64,000 nucleotides of DNA from Ehretia macrophylla. Lineage: Eukaryota > Streptophyta > Magnoliopsida > Boraginales > Ehretiaceae. Below, piece after piece: positions 26,017 through 35,901 of the stretch. The stretch is from positions 8,127,501 through 8,191,500 of the forward strand of contig CM075765.1 in NCBI GenBank assembly GCA_037974665.1, given 5' to 3'. Position 1 is the first letter of the stretch. Each line of letters opens with the position of its first letter. The translations under genes and the position numbers were made by a program. The notes beneath the pieces were generated by a model. The model was given only the letters and a program-made list of their open reading frames with translations, did no database searches and was not told the DNA's origin.

Positions 26017-26850
26017 TTACGGGATTATAACATTTGTATCCCTTGTGTTGTGGATTGTACCCAATAAAAATGCAAGCACTGCCTTGTAATCAAGCCTGTT
26101 ATCCCGGAAGGGGCCTAGATACGGATAACATAATGAGCCAAAGGCACGAAGTATGGAATATTCAGGTGGCACACAATAAAGCAATTGGTAAAAACATTTA
26201 TAATCTACCAATGGTATTAGTAACCTATTAATAAGATACGCAGTAGTAGCGAAAGCATGAGTCCATAGCATACGAGATAAAGTACAATGTGCCAGTAGAG
26301 TGAGACCCGTCTCTACTATATGATGATATTTTCTCTCTGCGACGTTGTTCTATGGTGGAGTCGTTGGGCAAGAAATTTGGTGAATAATTCTATGCTTGTT
26401 AAAGAGATGCCGAAGAGTAAAGTTCAGAAATTCACCACCACCGTCACTTTGAATGCACTTGATATTAAAGTTACATCAATTTTCCACCATAGAAATAAAG
26501 GAAGGAAAAATAATTGTAACATCACACTTGGGAAATAATGGGTAAAACCAAACATAACGTGTGTAACCATCCACTAAAATGAGATAAAATTTGAAACCAT
26601 CAAGAGAGGTGATTCGGGTAGGTCCCCACACATCACAATGTACTTTATTGAGAACATTAGAAATACGAGGTACAGGAAAATCAAACAACATATAATGGTT
26701 TTTGCCTAGTTGACAACTAGAACATGGTAATGATGAAGTTGAAAGCGACTTGATGGAAAGAACTTGATTGAGTTGGTGAAACGTCTTGTAAGAGGGATAT
26801 CCCAATCGGGCATGCCAAATATCTGCAGAAACTTTATTTGCATAAAACAA
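26017..26850 (-). pseudogene. copia integrase region
   Basis: It begins with the gag-pre-integrase zinc-binding segment (WHARLGYPSYKTF, then CSSCQLGK). The integrase core follows with CDVWGP (first catalytic Asp) and LVDGYTRYVWFYPL. After a frame break it resumes with HAFATTAYLINRLL and LRAFGSLCYPYL (26271-26017). The reading frame is disrupted around 26270-26480. Confidence 0.85.
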
Positions 26851-26897
26851 CGACTTTAGAGATGAAGATAACTGGTAGGTGACCTTTTAATCAGTCC

Positions 26898-27895
26898 TTA
26901 GTAGATGAGTCGCCCCATAATCATGTCCTTTATGCAATAGCCAAACAAAGTAAAGACAAAGTAGCAATTATGCTCTTTAGTGAACTGAGAAACTGATAAT
27001 AGATGTTTTTCCATGTTTGGCACAAGTAAAATATCATATATTAAATGAGAACCAGTAGACAAAGTTAAAGTGGTATAACCAGTATGAGTCATGGGTAGGC
27101 CCGCACCATTTCCATCTAGAACTGAATCAAAATTAGAGTAAAGACGTTTACGCATTACTTGTGCCTCGTCCGGTGTCATATGGTGGGTGGCATTGGTATC
27201 AACACACCAATTTGAGTCTATAGGATCTGAAATTTGCATAGAATTGAAAGCCTTGACAGAATTGATGACATCGTCCGGGGCCCAACAATTATTTGTCTTG
27301 TGAAATAGGTGGCCACAACGATAACACATAACATGAGAAATGCCAGATTGAGTTGATGATGGAAATGGTGAGAAGCTGGAGCGGCTATGACCTTTACCGC
27401 TTCCACAATTACCACGACCTCCCAGCGATGTTCTGCCAGAATTATGATGAGATTGTTAAGAGTTATGAGGCATAGATCGAGGTAGCACACTGGGTTGCTT
27501 GAGACCAGAAATTGAAGGGAACGCAGCATGCTTATCAACACGATTGGAAGAGACAGAAAGCCGTCACGAGCAGTATGCTTATCTACAACCTGTGAAAGAA
27601 CGAAATCGGAGAGAGAAATGAGAATCCATGCTAACACCATTTGGTCTAACTTATTCCAATTAGCAATGTCAGCATTAAAGGAGATGGGGCAAGGAACGGA
27701 GCCATCAATAAACCACAATAATCCATGGCAATGAAGGACATGATACACTTGGGTTTTCCATAGCAAATAATTTTTGTTGCTAAGTTTGATCGAGAGTTCT
27801 TGCGAAATGTTGGTAACATTGGGCAAAGACAACACAGTAGATGTATTAGTATTTCCAAAGGCGTCAACCTCTGGTGAAGAAGTATAAGAAGTCAT
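26898..27895 (-). pseudogene. copia gag and protease region
   Basis: Starts at the ATG at 27895. The N-terminal gag contains KLSNKNYLLWKTQV and a GLLWFIDGS motif of UBN2-type gag. A frameshift precedes the zinc knuckle CYRCGHLFHKTNNC (CX2CX4HX4C, about 27330-27285). The aspartic protease active site reads WCVDTNATHHM, where the family has DTG, so the catalytic triplet is mutated to DTN. The rest of the protease is recognisable to about 26900. Confidence 0.85.
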
Positions 27896-27953
27896 AAAGA
27901 GAATGATGTGGGAGCCGAAAAATAATTTAAGGTAAAGAGTTAGTAGCACCTAA

Positions 27954-27966
27954 GCTCTTGATACCA
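27954..27966 (-). other. copia primer-binding site
   Basis: The complement reads TGGTATCAAGAGC, next to the 5' LTR, close to the initiator-Met tRNA 3' end with one inserted A relative to the usual TGGTATCAGAGC. Confidence 0.75.
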
Positions 27967-28293
27967 TGTGAGAAGATTTTTACCCGTGCAATTTGAGTGT
28001 TTTTCATTCATGATTTATAAGTGTTACAATAAGATTATTGATACAAAAAATAAGTATTTGTGTATTTTGAATACACGATATGTACACTAAGATTTTATAA
28101 AGATTCTCACTATTCTAAAGATAAGCTTGGTTGAGTAGATATCATTAAAAGGAAAGACCTAACTCTGATACTATATTAAAAACCTAAGGTTTCATCTTAA
28201 AATCAATTGATGTTGAGTGAAGTAGCCCAAGATCTTATAAAGTGATCTAAAAATTTATGATTTTTCAATGTGGACAAATGTATATTCTAACAA

Positions 28294-28455
28294 ATCAGTA
28301 TGGGATGATCAGGCCAGTCCCACAAGCCATTAACAATGGCTTCTGCCACTTTACCATGCCATCCAATTGGAGAGTTTGAAAATGTCTCTCTATCGATAGA
28401 GACAACCCTATAGATGCCAGGGATCATGCCAGAAAGAAGTATTCTATCCATCAAC
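28294..28455 (-). pseudogene. Possible gene fragment, unrecognised
   Basis: One minus-strand frame stays open for more than 50 codons, and its composition looks protein-like, with segments such as DRILLSGMIPG, SIDRETFSNSPIGWHGK and NGLWDWPDHP. I do not recognise the family. It ends at the TRIM border, so the TRIM may have landed in or next to it. It has no start context or splice sites I can defend. It may be a remnant exon or a chance frame. Confidence 0.3.
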
Positions 28456-28939
28456 AATTCTTACTTTGAAAAGATTCTTGCCTTATTGTACTTGTTGTTG
28501 CTAGCTTTTAGCTGTTGGTTTCTAGTTTAAAATAAGCACAAAAATGTGGAAGTGAATAATAATATATTCCCTTTTTACCATTATAAATTGTACTTTTGGA
28601 CGTCTTAAATGTGAGTTGTATCACTAAGTAATTTCTTGCCTACGCTTGCTAGTTAAATTCAGAATATATAGGGGATTATAGTTTATGATAAATAGATTGA
28701 AACTTGATTACTCAAGGCCAATTGAGAAAAGTGAAATTTGTAGATTTTTAGAAAATATTAGAATTTTCAAATAGTAACTCTAGTTTTAGAACGAAAGAGT
28801 ATGAAGTAACCAAAGAAGAGAAACTACACATGCCTTTAGAAATTCTACTTCATGCACAACAAAAATTTCTTAAAAACAATTGTCGTTGAAACAACTTATA
28901 ACCATGGGGATGGTTTTAAAAACTATAGGTCATACATTA
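28456..28939. other. Intergenic, nothing recognised
   Basis: AT-rich spacer without an ORF or element signature. Confidence 0.4.
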
Positions 28940-29143
28940 ATAGTTTACACTTTGACACTATAAACTTGGCTTACATATCATAATATTAACTAAACTTTAC
29001 ATATGTCATGTTTTTAGGCTGGCCACCCAAATGGCAGTCGTTTCTAAGAAAATTTTTATAAGCATGACACATATAAAGTTTTGCTTATGTTGTGATACGT
29101 ATGTAAACTTCAAAGTGTAAATTGTTAATCTATGAACGTCCAT
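28940..29143. repeat. Small inverted-repeat element
   Basis: 'attaatagtttacactttga' at the left pairs with the complement of 'caaagtgtaaattgttaat' at the right. The arms continue with '.ttacata..tatcata' and 'aaacttta.at.tgtcatg', giving about 75-bp arms around a short centre. It is probably a miniature MULE-type element. The border and target duplication are not certain. Confidence 0.55.
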
Positions 29144-29251
29144 TTTTAAGACCATTTAACAAACCATGTTGCACGATCATACCATGACACGACATTTTCT
29201 CTTAAAAATGGACACGAAACAACTAGGATATGGCAGTTAAAATTATATAAA

Positions 29252-30139
29252 GAGTAAAATACACCATACACCTCTGTATTTTTATAAAGTTGCATCATAA
29301 ACCCTATATTTTCAAAAGTCATGTTATAAATCCTGTGTTACGAAAAATATTGCACACACGTCCCAAACTAAAGTTTTGTTTAACTCTATTAGTTAATGTT
29401 GCTAAAAAATGAAATTGCCATCATTTAAACTTATAGCATTTTCACCATTTGCAAAACAACTTTACAAAGTCTAAATTCCCCCTTCCTAAAACCCTAGAAA
29501 GAGAAATCAAAAGAAAACACTTGGAAAATTCTATTTCCGGGTCGAGTTGAAAGTGTATTATACTTGTAGAAGAACGTGATTCAAAGTAAAGGTATGACAG
29601 TTGTTTAATCGCAAAATGAGTTTGTCAACTTTTTAATTTTTTTTAATTTTTCGGCATATTCTTTGGTCTATTTCAAAGTAAAGATGTATTTTTTGTTGTT
29701 CATTGAAGCAAACTCTCATTCTTAAGTTTATGCAAAATGAATGCTAAAATAAAAAGTTTGTTGCAGCCTATTGTTGAGTTTTCTATGAAAATAAATCAGT
29801 CGAAGGGGATATCTGCAACCTTTTTAATTAATAACAGATGGGGGTATTTACAACTTTCTTTAATATCAGAGGGCGGTATTTATAACCTTTTTCATTTTGT
29901 AATATGCTTGAGAAATAGGGTATTTTTTTCTTTTTTCATGTGTTTTACAGCTTGATAAATGTCAAATTTGTATCATAGACGCATGTATTACATTCAACGT
30001 TAAAATTGACAGAAAAATAGACGGCAGTGAAGAATATGCAAAAAAATTTATAACACATGGTTTATAACGTAACTTTTAAAAATACAAGTTTTATTATGCA
30101 GCTTCATGAAAATACAAGGGGGTTTGATGCATTTTACTC
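29252..30139. mobile_element. Non-autonomous MULE with perfect 9-bp duplication
   Basis: Terminal inverted repeats of about 110 bp begin 'gagtaaaatacaccatacac' at 29252 and, complemented, 'gagtaaaatgcatcaaaccc' at 30139. The 9-mer ttatataaa is duplicated exactly at 29243-29251 and 30140-30148. The 888-bp element has no transposase and no convincing captured gene. The AT-rich target is typical of this window's MULEs. Confidence 0.9.
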
Positions 30140-30148
30140 TTATATAAA

Positions 30149-30430
30149 TAATATATTCATATTATATATACAAAGTGAAAATGGCATAATTTCTTCATAT
30201 TTATAATTATGGAAGGCATTTCTTCACTTTTTTACCCTTCCCGGGTGGTCAATTCAAATTTTATTTTTCCAAAGATGTATGTGTTTGTGTGTGTGGGGGG
30301 AGCCCAATTACAATATAATCATGCGAGGAGATGAATCACCCTATTTGTCTCTCTTTAGTAAGACTACAAGGGGATGGGGAGTTGACCATATAATGACTTC
30401 CTAAAAGTAATTGCGATTTGAAGTTTGCTA
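30149..30430. other. Spacer between MULE and gypsy element
   Basis: AT-rich with a short (gt)n at about 30281-30292. No gene. Confidence 0.4.
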
Positions 30431-30624
30431 GTTAATGATATGAACAAAATAAAGAAAAGCAAGAAAGTAGAGAGAATAGGAGTATATTTCATCATGTTCT
30501 TCTCAACAGCATTGCTCTACATATATATGTGCATTGTATGCACTTCTTAAGTGAGTTATTCCTAACAGAATTTAGTTAAGACACTTGGCACGACTATATG
30601 CTCTAGTTAATACTATCTAGGCCT

Positions 30625-32060
30625 TTAAGCTACAAAATCCTCCAAACGTTTGGGCCTGTGCCTATCACATAGTCCCCTCCTTAATATGGTACTTTCTTCT
30701 TGAGCTGGACCATCCTTACTTGGGCCTCTCGCTATATCAGCTATAACATTACTTCCCCTAGCGAGAATAACTTTGTCCTCAAGGTTAAGGGATGGATAAG
30801 CATGCTGCACCTCTTTGAAATCCAACCAAGTTGCTTCCTCGGGAGGGAAATTCTGCCACTCGACCAATACTTGCTGTCTTGATAGGCCCTGGTGCATGAT
30901 AACTTGAGTGGCCAGGACTTGACGAGGCTCCAATTGAGGCAAGGTTGGGTAGGGTGGAATGACAGGTTGTTGTCTAGCATCTGAGTGAAATCCAGTAGCC
31001 TTTTTCAGCAGAGAAACATGAAACACATTGTGGATTTTTGCAAACTCTGGCAGCTGTACTCGATATGCCACTGACCCAATACGTTCCAATATCAGAAATG
31101 GCCCAAAAAAATTTATGTTTAATTTCTGGTTACCATGCCTGCAAACCGTGAATTGGCAATACGGTTGAAGACGAACAAATACCCAATCCCCAACTACAAA
31201 CACTTTTTCTGTTCGGTGGTTATCAGTATAGTGCTTCATTCGTTCCTGAGCCATTTGTAAGTTATGTTTCAATCAAGCTCGCACTTCATCATACTGTTGT
31301 AGTTCATCATCAAGAGTCGTATTGGCCGTAGAAAATGGCACATAAGTAGAAAGCTTTGGAGGGTCCCTGCCGTAAACTACTCGAAAATGAGTCATTTTTG
31401 TAGCTGTGTGATATGAAGTGTTATACCAATATTTGGCCAACGAGAGATATTTTGCCCAATCCTTTGGTGTGTCCATGACAAAACATCTTAAATACAATTC
31501 CAACATGCCATTAAGAACTTCGGTTTGCCCATCAGATTGTGGGTGGTATGAGCTGCTCATGTTCAACGCTGTACCATGCAATTTAAATAGCTCCTTCCAG
31601 AATGAGCTAAGAAACACCTTGTCCCTATCACTTACAATCGACCTAGGGAACCCATGTAGACGCATCACACCTGTCATGAATGCCTCAGCTACCTTCACAC
31701 TTGTGACATGAAGACCAAAAGGCATAAAATGAGCATACTTCGATAATCGATCAACTACTACCAAGATCTCCGTGTACCCTTTTGACACCGGTAGGCCTTG
31801 TATAAAATCCATCGATACATCTTCCCAGATTTGCTTTGGTATCAGCAGTGGTTGTAACAACCCGGCTGGAGCTAAGTTGGAGGTTTTCGATTGCTGGCTT
31901 ACTAAGCAATTTTTAACATGATTTTTAACATCTTTTCGTAGCCCTTTCCAATAACAATTCGCGACCACTCGATGATAAGTTCGTAAAAATCCCGCGTGGC
32001 CACTAATCTTTGAGTTGTGAAACTCATATAATACTACTACTTGTAAAGCTTTTGGAATAA
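30625..32060 (-). pseudogene. gypsy integrase with chromodomain
   Basis: The zinc-binding segment ends in CLVSQQSK, so the second Cys of the usual C..CQ is lost. The DDE core is present: MDFIQGLP, VSDRDKVFLSSFW and HPQSDGQTE. A stop at 31270-31272 splits the frame. The second half has the GPF/Y module (FFGPFLILERIG, NVFHVSLLKK) and a chromodomain at about 30940-30775 (VLVEWQNFPPEEATWLD). Translation continues 124 nt into the 3' LTR before its stop at 30625-30627, so the last 40 or so residues are LTR-encoded. Confidence 0.9.
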
Positions 32061-32296
32061 CAAGTCAATGATGATAAAACAATAAGCCATCCACAAAAAT
32101 ATACCCAGAATGATTAGTCGGATTTTCCAAAAGCTTTTGCTGCAACTCGATCAGCTCCGCATCATATTTATTTGCCTATTTCAACTGTTGTAAAAACTGG
32201 AGGTTAACGGTAGTCATGGCATGACAAGAGGCCTCAATCGGACTATGTGAGAGGGCATCTGCTACTATATTTTCTCTGCCTGTTTTATACATAATG

Positions 32297-34177
32297 CTAA
32301 AGTAAAATCCCAGTAGATTCACCAACCATTTTTGCTGCTTCAGAGTATGGATTTTTTTGTTCAACCAAGGACTTCAAACTGATTTGGTTCGTATAGTCCG
32401 TACGAATAATAAAGTGGCGCCCCAATAGATATTGACGCCACTTTACTACTGCCGCTGTGATTGCCATCATCACACGATGGTATGTTGATGCTGCTTGCGA
32501 TCGAGGGCATAATTTCTGACTGAAGTAGGCAATGGGTCTATTTTCTTGAATTAAGGTACCCCTGATACCGATGCCTGAAGCATCAGTTTCCACCACAAAG
32601 GTCTTTGTAAAGTCCGGAAGTGCCAATATAGGAGCCGAGACCAAGACTTGTTGTAATTTGTAAAAAGCGATTGATGCCACCTCTGTCCAGTGAAAATTGT
32701 TGGCTTTCAATAAATCTGTTAGCGGAGCCGCAATTACTGCATAACCTTTAATGAATTTTTGATAATACCCCGAGAGTCCGAGAAACCCCCGAAGACTCTT
32801 AAGATTGTGTGGACGAGGCCACTTAGCCACTACGTGTACCTTTTGAGAATCTATAGCTACCCCTTCTTTAGATAACACATGACCCAAGTATTCTACTTGT
32901 GGTTGAGTAAACAAACATTTAGTTAACTTCGCATAAAAAGAATTAGCTCTCAAAACCTCCAAAACCAATTCAAGATGCTTCAAATGTTAAACAAAATCCC
33001 GACTGTACACCAATATATCATCAAAAAATACTAGCATAAACTTCCTCAAGAATGGCCAAAAAGTGTCATTCATAAGCGCTTGAAAGGTTGACGGTGCGTT
33101 TGTTAAACCCAAGGGCATCACTAAGAAGTCATAGTGCCCTTCATGAGTACGAAATGCGGTCTTATGTATATCTTCGGCTCGAACTCGAATTTGATGATAG
33201 CCCGAACGCAAATCCAATTTTGAAAAGAACTGAGCACCATGCAACTCATCTAGGAGTTCATCCACTGTCAGGATCATAAAATGATCCTTAATTGTCAACC
33301 CATTTAGAGCTCGGTAATCTGTACAAAAACGCCAAGTCCCGTCTTTCTTTTTAACTAGCAACATCAGCGACGAGAAGGGGCTATTGCTTGGCCGAATAAT
33401 ACCTTTGGGCATCATTTCCTGCACCAACCTCTCTATCTCCATCTTCAGAAAATGTGGGTACCTATATGGTTTCACATTAATCGGTTGTGCATTTGGTTGT
33501 AAATGGATTGCGTGATCCTGACTGCGAATAGGAGATAACCCATTGGGTACCGCAAAAACATCCTCATATTTCTGCAACAGCCTCTGCACCACAACCTTTA
33601 TTTCTAGAATAATATCAGCATCGTCACTTATTACCGTCAAACTGAAAAACGCCGTAATCGAGCCAGTGGAGCTCATGCGCTTAAGTTGTCTATAATGAAC
33701 ATCCCTCAACGCTGGACTAACTTCCCCTTGCAAAAATACATCGACCCCATTCATTTGAAACCGCATAGTCAAATCACCATAATTTTGTACAACCGGTCCC
33801 AAAGTTGCAAGCCACGATACAGCCAATACAACATCTGAACCTTCCAAGGGCAGAACATATAAGTCAGTAATAATAACATGCCCCTGAATAACCACTTGTG
33901 CCTGATGTATACACCCTATGCTTAAAAGCTTCTACCCATTTCCCACTGCTACTGATAGATTATGCGTGGATTCAATAAGTAAATTAAGAAATTTAGCCAC
34001 CCTTGTTTGTATGAAATTATGCGTACTTCCACCATCAATCAACATTTGCACCGATTGACCCGCCAACATGCCCCAGAATCTTAGTGTTGTAGGTGAATGA
34101 TTGCCCGAAAGAGCATTAAAAGAGATCTCCGGTGCCGCCCCCAACTCGTCTAGCTGCAAGGTTTCGGCGATTTGCAC
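32297..34177 (-). pseudogene. gypsy protease, reverse transcriptase and RNase H
   Basis: The protease active site reads LIDGGSTHNFI at about 34060 (D-G-G-S, a variant common in this lineage). RT runs through [24 protein letters not shown] and the catalytic FFDDILVYS (about 33030-33004). It is broken by a stop at 32984-32986 and resumes with KCLFTQPQVEYLGHVLS. RNase H includes ETDASGIGI, AYFSQKL and IIRTDYTNQ, where the family usually has DH.S. A frameshift occurs near 32340. Confidence 0.9.
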
Positions 34178-34259
34178 ATCATTGCCTCGTCAAGTTCATT
34201 ATCTGCCATAACAAGAAGAACTAAGGTTGGGTCTTACAACGATGGCCCGACACGTATTT

Positions 34260-35553
34260 ATCATCACAATAATAGCATAGCCCTTTATTCCTTCGACTGA
34301 GCATTTCTTTTGACGTAATCCGACGGGTGGTGTATGGTTGAGTGTTTGGGGTGGGTATTTGGTTAAGTCTTTGGTACGTGTTTGGTTGAATGGTTATGGG
34401 TGTCGATGTTAATGAGGTGTAAGGCTAGTGGAAATGGGTGGATAAGGTGTTCGTTTGTTTGGAGATGGATGATGGGCTAGTGGTGTGGTTTGTAGATAAT
34501 CTGGAATCAGTGGAGGAGTAAAGTAATGAATTGGGCCATTTAGATCTGGTTGTATACCTCCGCTAATCTGCAAGCTTCGCCTCTTGTAATTTAACAAGGC
34601 CCATTGCCTGGATCAAATTTGAGGGCCTCAAAGCAATAACTTCAGCCTTAATGTCGCTACGTAAGCCTGTGATAAAGCAGCTAAGGAGAAATGATGTGGG
34701 CAGCCCAACTGTACGATTCGAGAGTGCCTCGAATTGGGTCTAATAATGCTCAACCGTAGACATTTGAATCAATTTCGAAAGTGCACCTTGAACGTCCTCA
34801 AACTCGGATGGACCAAATCGGACTTCCAACGATCGAGTAAACTGATCCCACGTTAACAATTGACGGTTCTTCACCATCCACTGAAACCATTGCAATGCTC
34901 TACCTTCTTTATGAAAAGAGCTAATCAATAGGCGTTGCTCATCAGGTGTTTGATGATACGAAAAAAAAGGTTCAGCTTTAAAAATCCATCCAACAGGATC
35001 TTCACCATCGAATCAAGGAAAATCCAATTTCATTGGTCGTTCCTGTAGGGATGACAAAGCAGATTGTCCCAACAAACTGGCCTGACTTGGTGGGTTAACA
35101 TGCCCCATGGGACTCATGTGACCAATCTGAAACGAGCCCATTTGTGAGGCATAAGGGAAACTCGACATATTAATTCCGTGCGGAGAACCCATAGAACGAG
35201 CCAAGGTTGGCATCGACGGAGCCAACATCGGAGGCAGGCTAGGAGGATCAGTAAAAGAGATACCTGACGTAGGAAGAACAATCGAAGGTGGAGCGAACAT
35301 AGCTGGTGAAGTGGGTAATGTCGGAGTAAGAGATATCGTGGCTGAGCTTAGAAGTGGCGACGTTGGTTTCTCCATCAGACGCTCAAATTTTCCATCGAGA
35401 ACAGAGAGTTTTGAAAGAATTTCACCCAACGAATGTTGTTGATCCTCCAAGCGAAGAGACTGATCCTGTAATTGTTGAGAATGCGCATCGAAAACCTCTT
35501 GCATTTTCTGAACCGCCTCATCTATCACCTTGAGTCAAGTCCCATCAGCCATG
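34260..35553 (-). pseudogene. gypsy gag region
   Basis: The likely start ATG at 35553 meets a stop after five codons. The frame resumes at 35528 with a coiled-coil-like N-terminus (IDEAVQKMQEVFDAHSQQ) and a Pro/Ser/Met-rich linker. The retrotransposon gag core follows (EGRALQWFQWMVKN, about 34928-34740), and a CCHC-type knuckle (CYYCDDKYVSGHRC, about 34285-34244) ends the region. Stops occur at about 35015 and 34738, and others follow. Confidence 0.85.
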
Positions 35554-35901
35554 GATGCCGACGAGCTCAATGAAAGCACCAATTGATATGAACAAAATAA
35601 AGAAAAGCAAGAAAGTAGAGAGAATAGGAGTATATTTCATCATCTTCTTCTCAACAGCATTGCTCTACATATATATGTGCATTGTATGCACTTCTTGAGT
35701 GAGCTATTCCTAACAGAATTCAGTTAAGACACTTGGCACGACTATATGCTCTAGTTAATACCATCTGGGCCTTTAAGCTACAAAATTCTCCAAACATTTG
35801 GGCCTGTGCCTATCACGTAGTCCCCTCCTCAACATGATACTTTCCTCTTGAGCTGGACCATCCTCACTTGGGCCTCTCGCTGTATCAGCTATAACAGTTA
35901 A

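Larger units (their letters stand above)
21346..28150 (-). mobile_element. Ty1/copia retrotransposon, Ale/Retrofit-like, interrupted
   Basis: LTRs lie at 21346-21539 (194 bp, the 3' LTR in element sense) and 27967-28150 (184 bp, 5' LTR). They differ by roughly 8% plus indels, so the insertion is not recent. Target duplication is GGAAG/GGAAA (one mismatch). The primer site is TGGTATCAAGAGC on the minus strand, next to 27967. A purine tract abuts the 3' LTR at 21540-21550. Removing the nested 2.4 kb LTR leaves about 4.4 kb. Domain order is gag, protease, integrase, RT, RNase H, as in copia. The gag start with UBN2-type 'NYLLWKTQV' and the small LTRs suggest the Ale/Retrofit lineage (inference). 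Many stops and frameshifts; inactive. Confidence 0.92.
21225..28292 (-). mobile_element. Second TRIM copy, split by a copia element
   Basis: This is the same family as the element at 103-830. The left remnant at 21225-21262 ends 'tatattctagca', followed by 'ctccccctcacgtgtga' and the internal 'acgtggaa' motifs up to 21345. The right part resumes at 28151 with a decayed primer site (ctctgatactata) and an LTR of 119 bp at 28174-28292 ending 'tatattctaaca'. The 6.8 kb between is a copia element that duplicated GGAAG/GGAAA on entry. The left LTR is truncated. Confidence 0.75.
30436..35896 (-). mobile_element. Full-length Ty3/gypsy chromovirus, Reina-like
   Basis: LTRs of exactly 313 bp at 30436-30748 (3' LTR) and 35584-35896 (5' LTR) have TG...CA ends and a perfect 5-bp duplication GTTAA (30431-30435, 35897-35901). 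Total length is 5461 bp. Next to the 5' LTR the minus strand reads attggtgctttcattgag, the usual priming region of this type. Domain order is gag, zinc knuckle, protease, RT, RNase H, integrase, chromodomain. I count 15 LTR differences in 313 positions, 14 of them transitions, which fits methylation-driven decay and a moderately young insertion. Stops and frameshifts make it defective. Short LTRs plus a chromodomain suggest the Reina clade (inference). Confidence 0.95.

Noticed and set aside
29737-29955. 72-codon ORF as a small protein gene
   Set aside because: Inside a non-autonomous MULE, Phe/Leu-rich, no recognisable domain.
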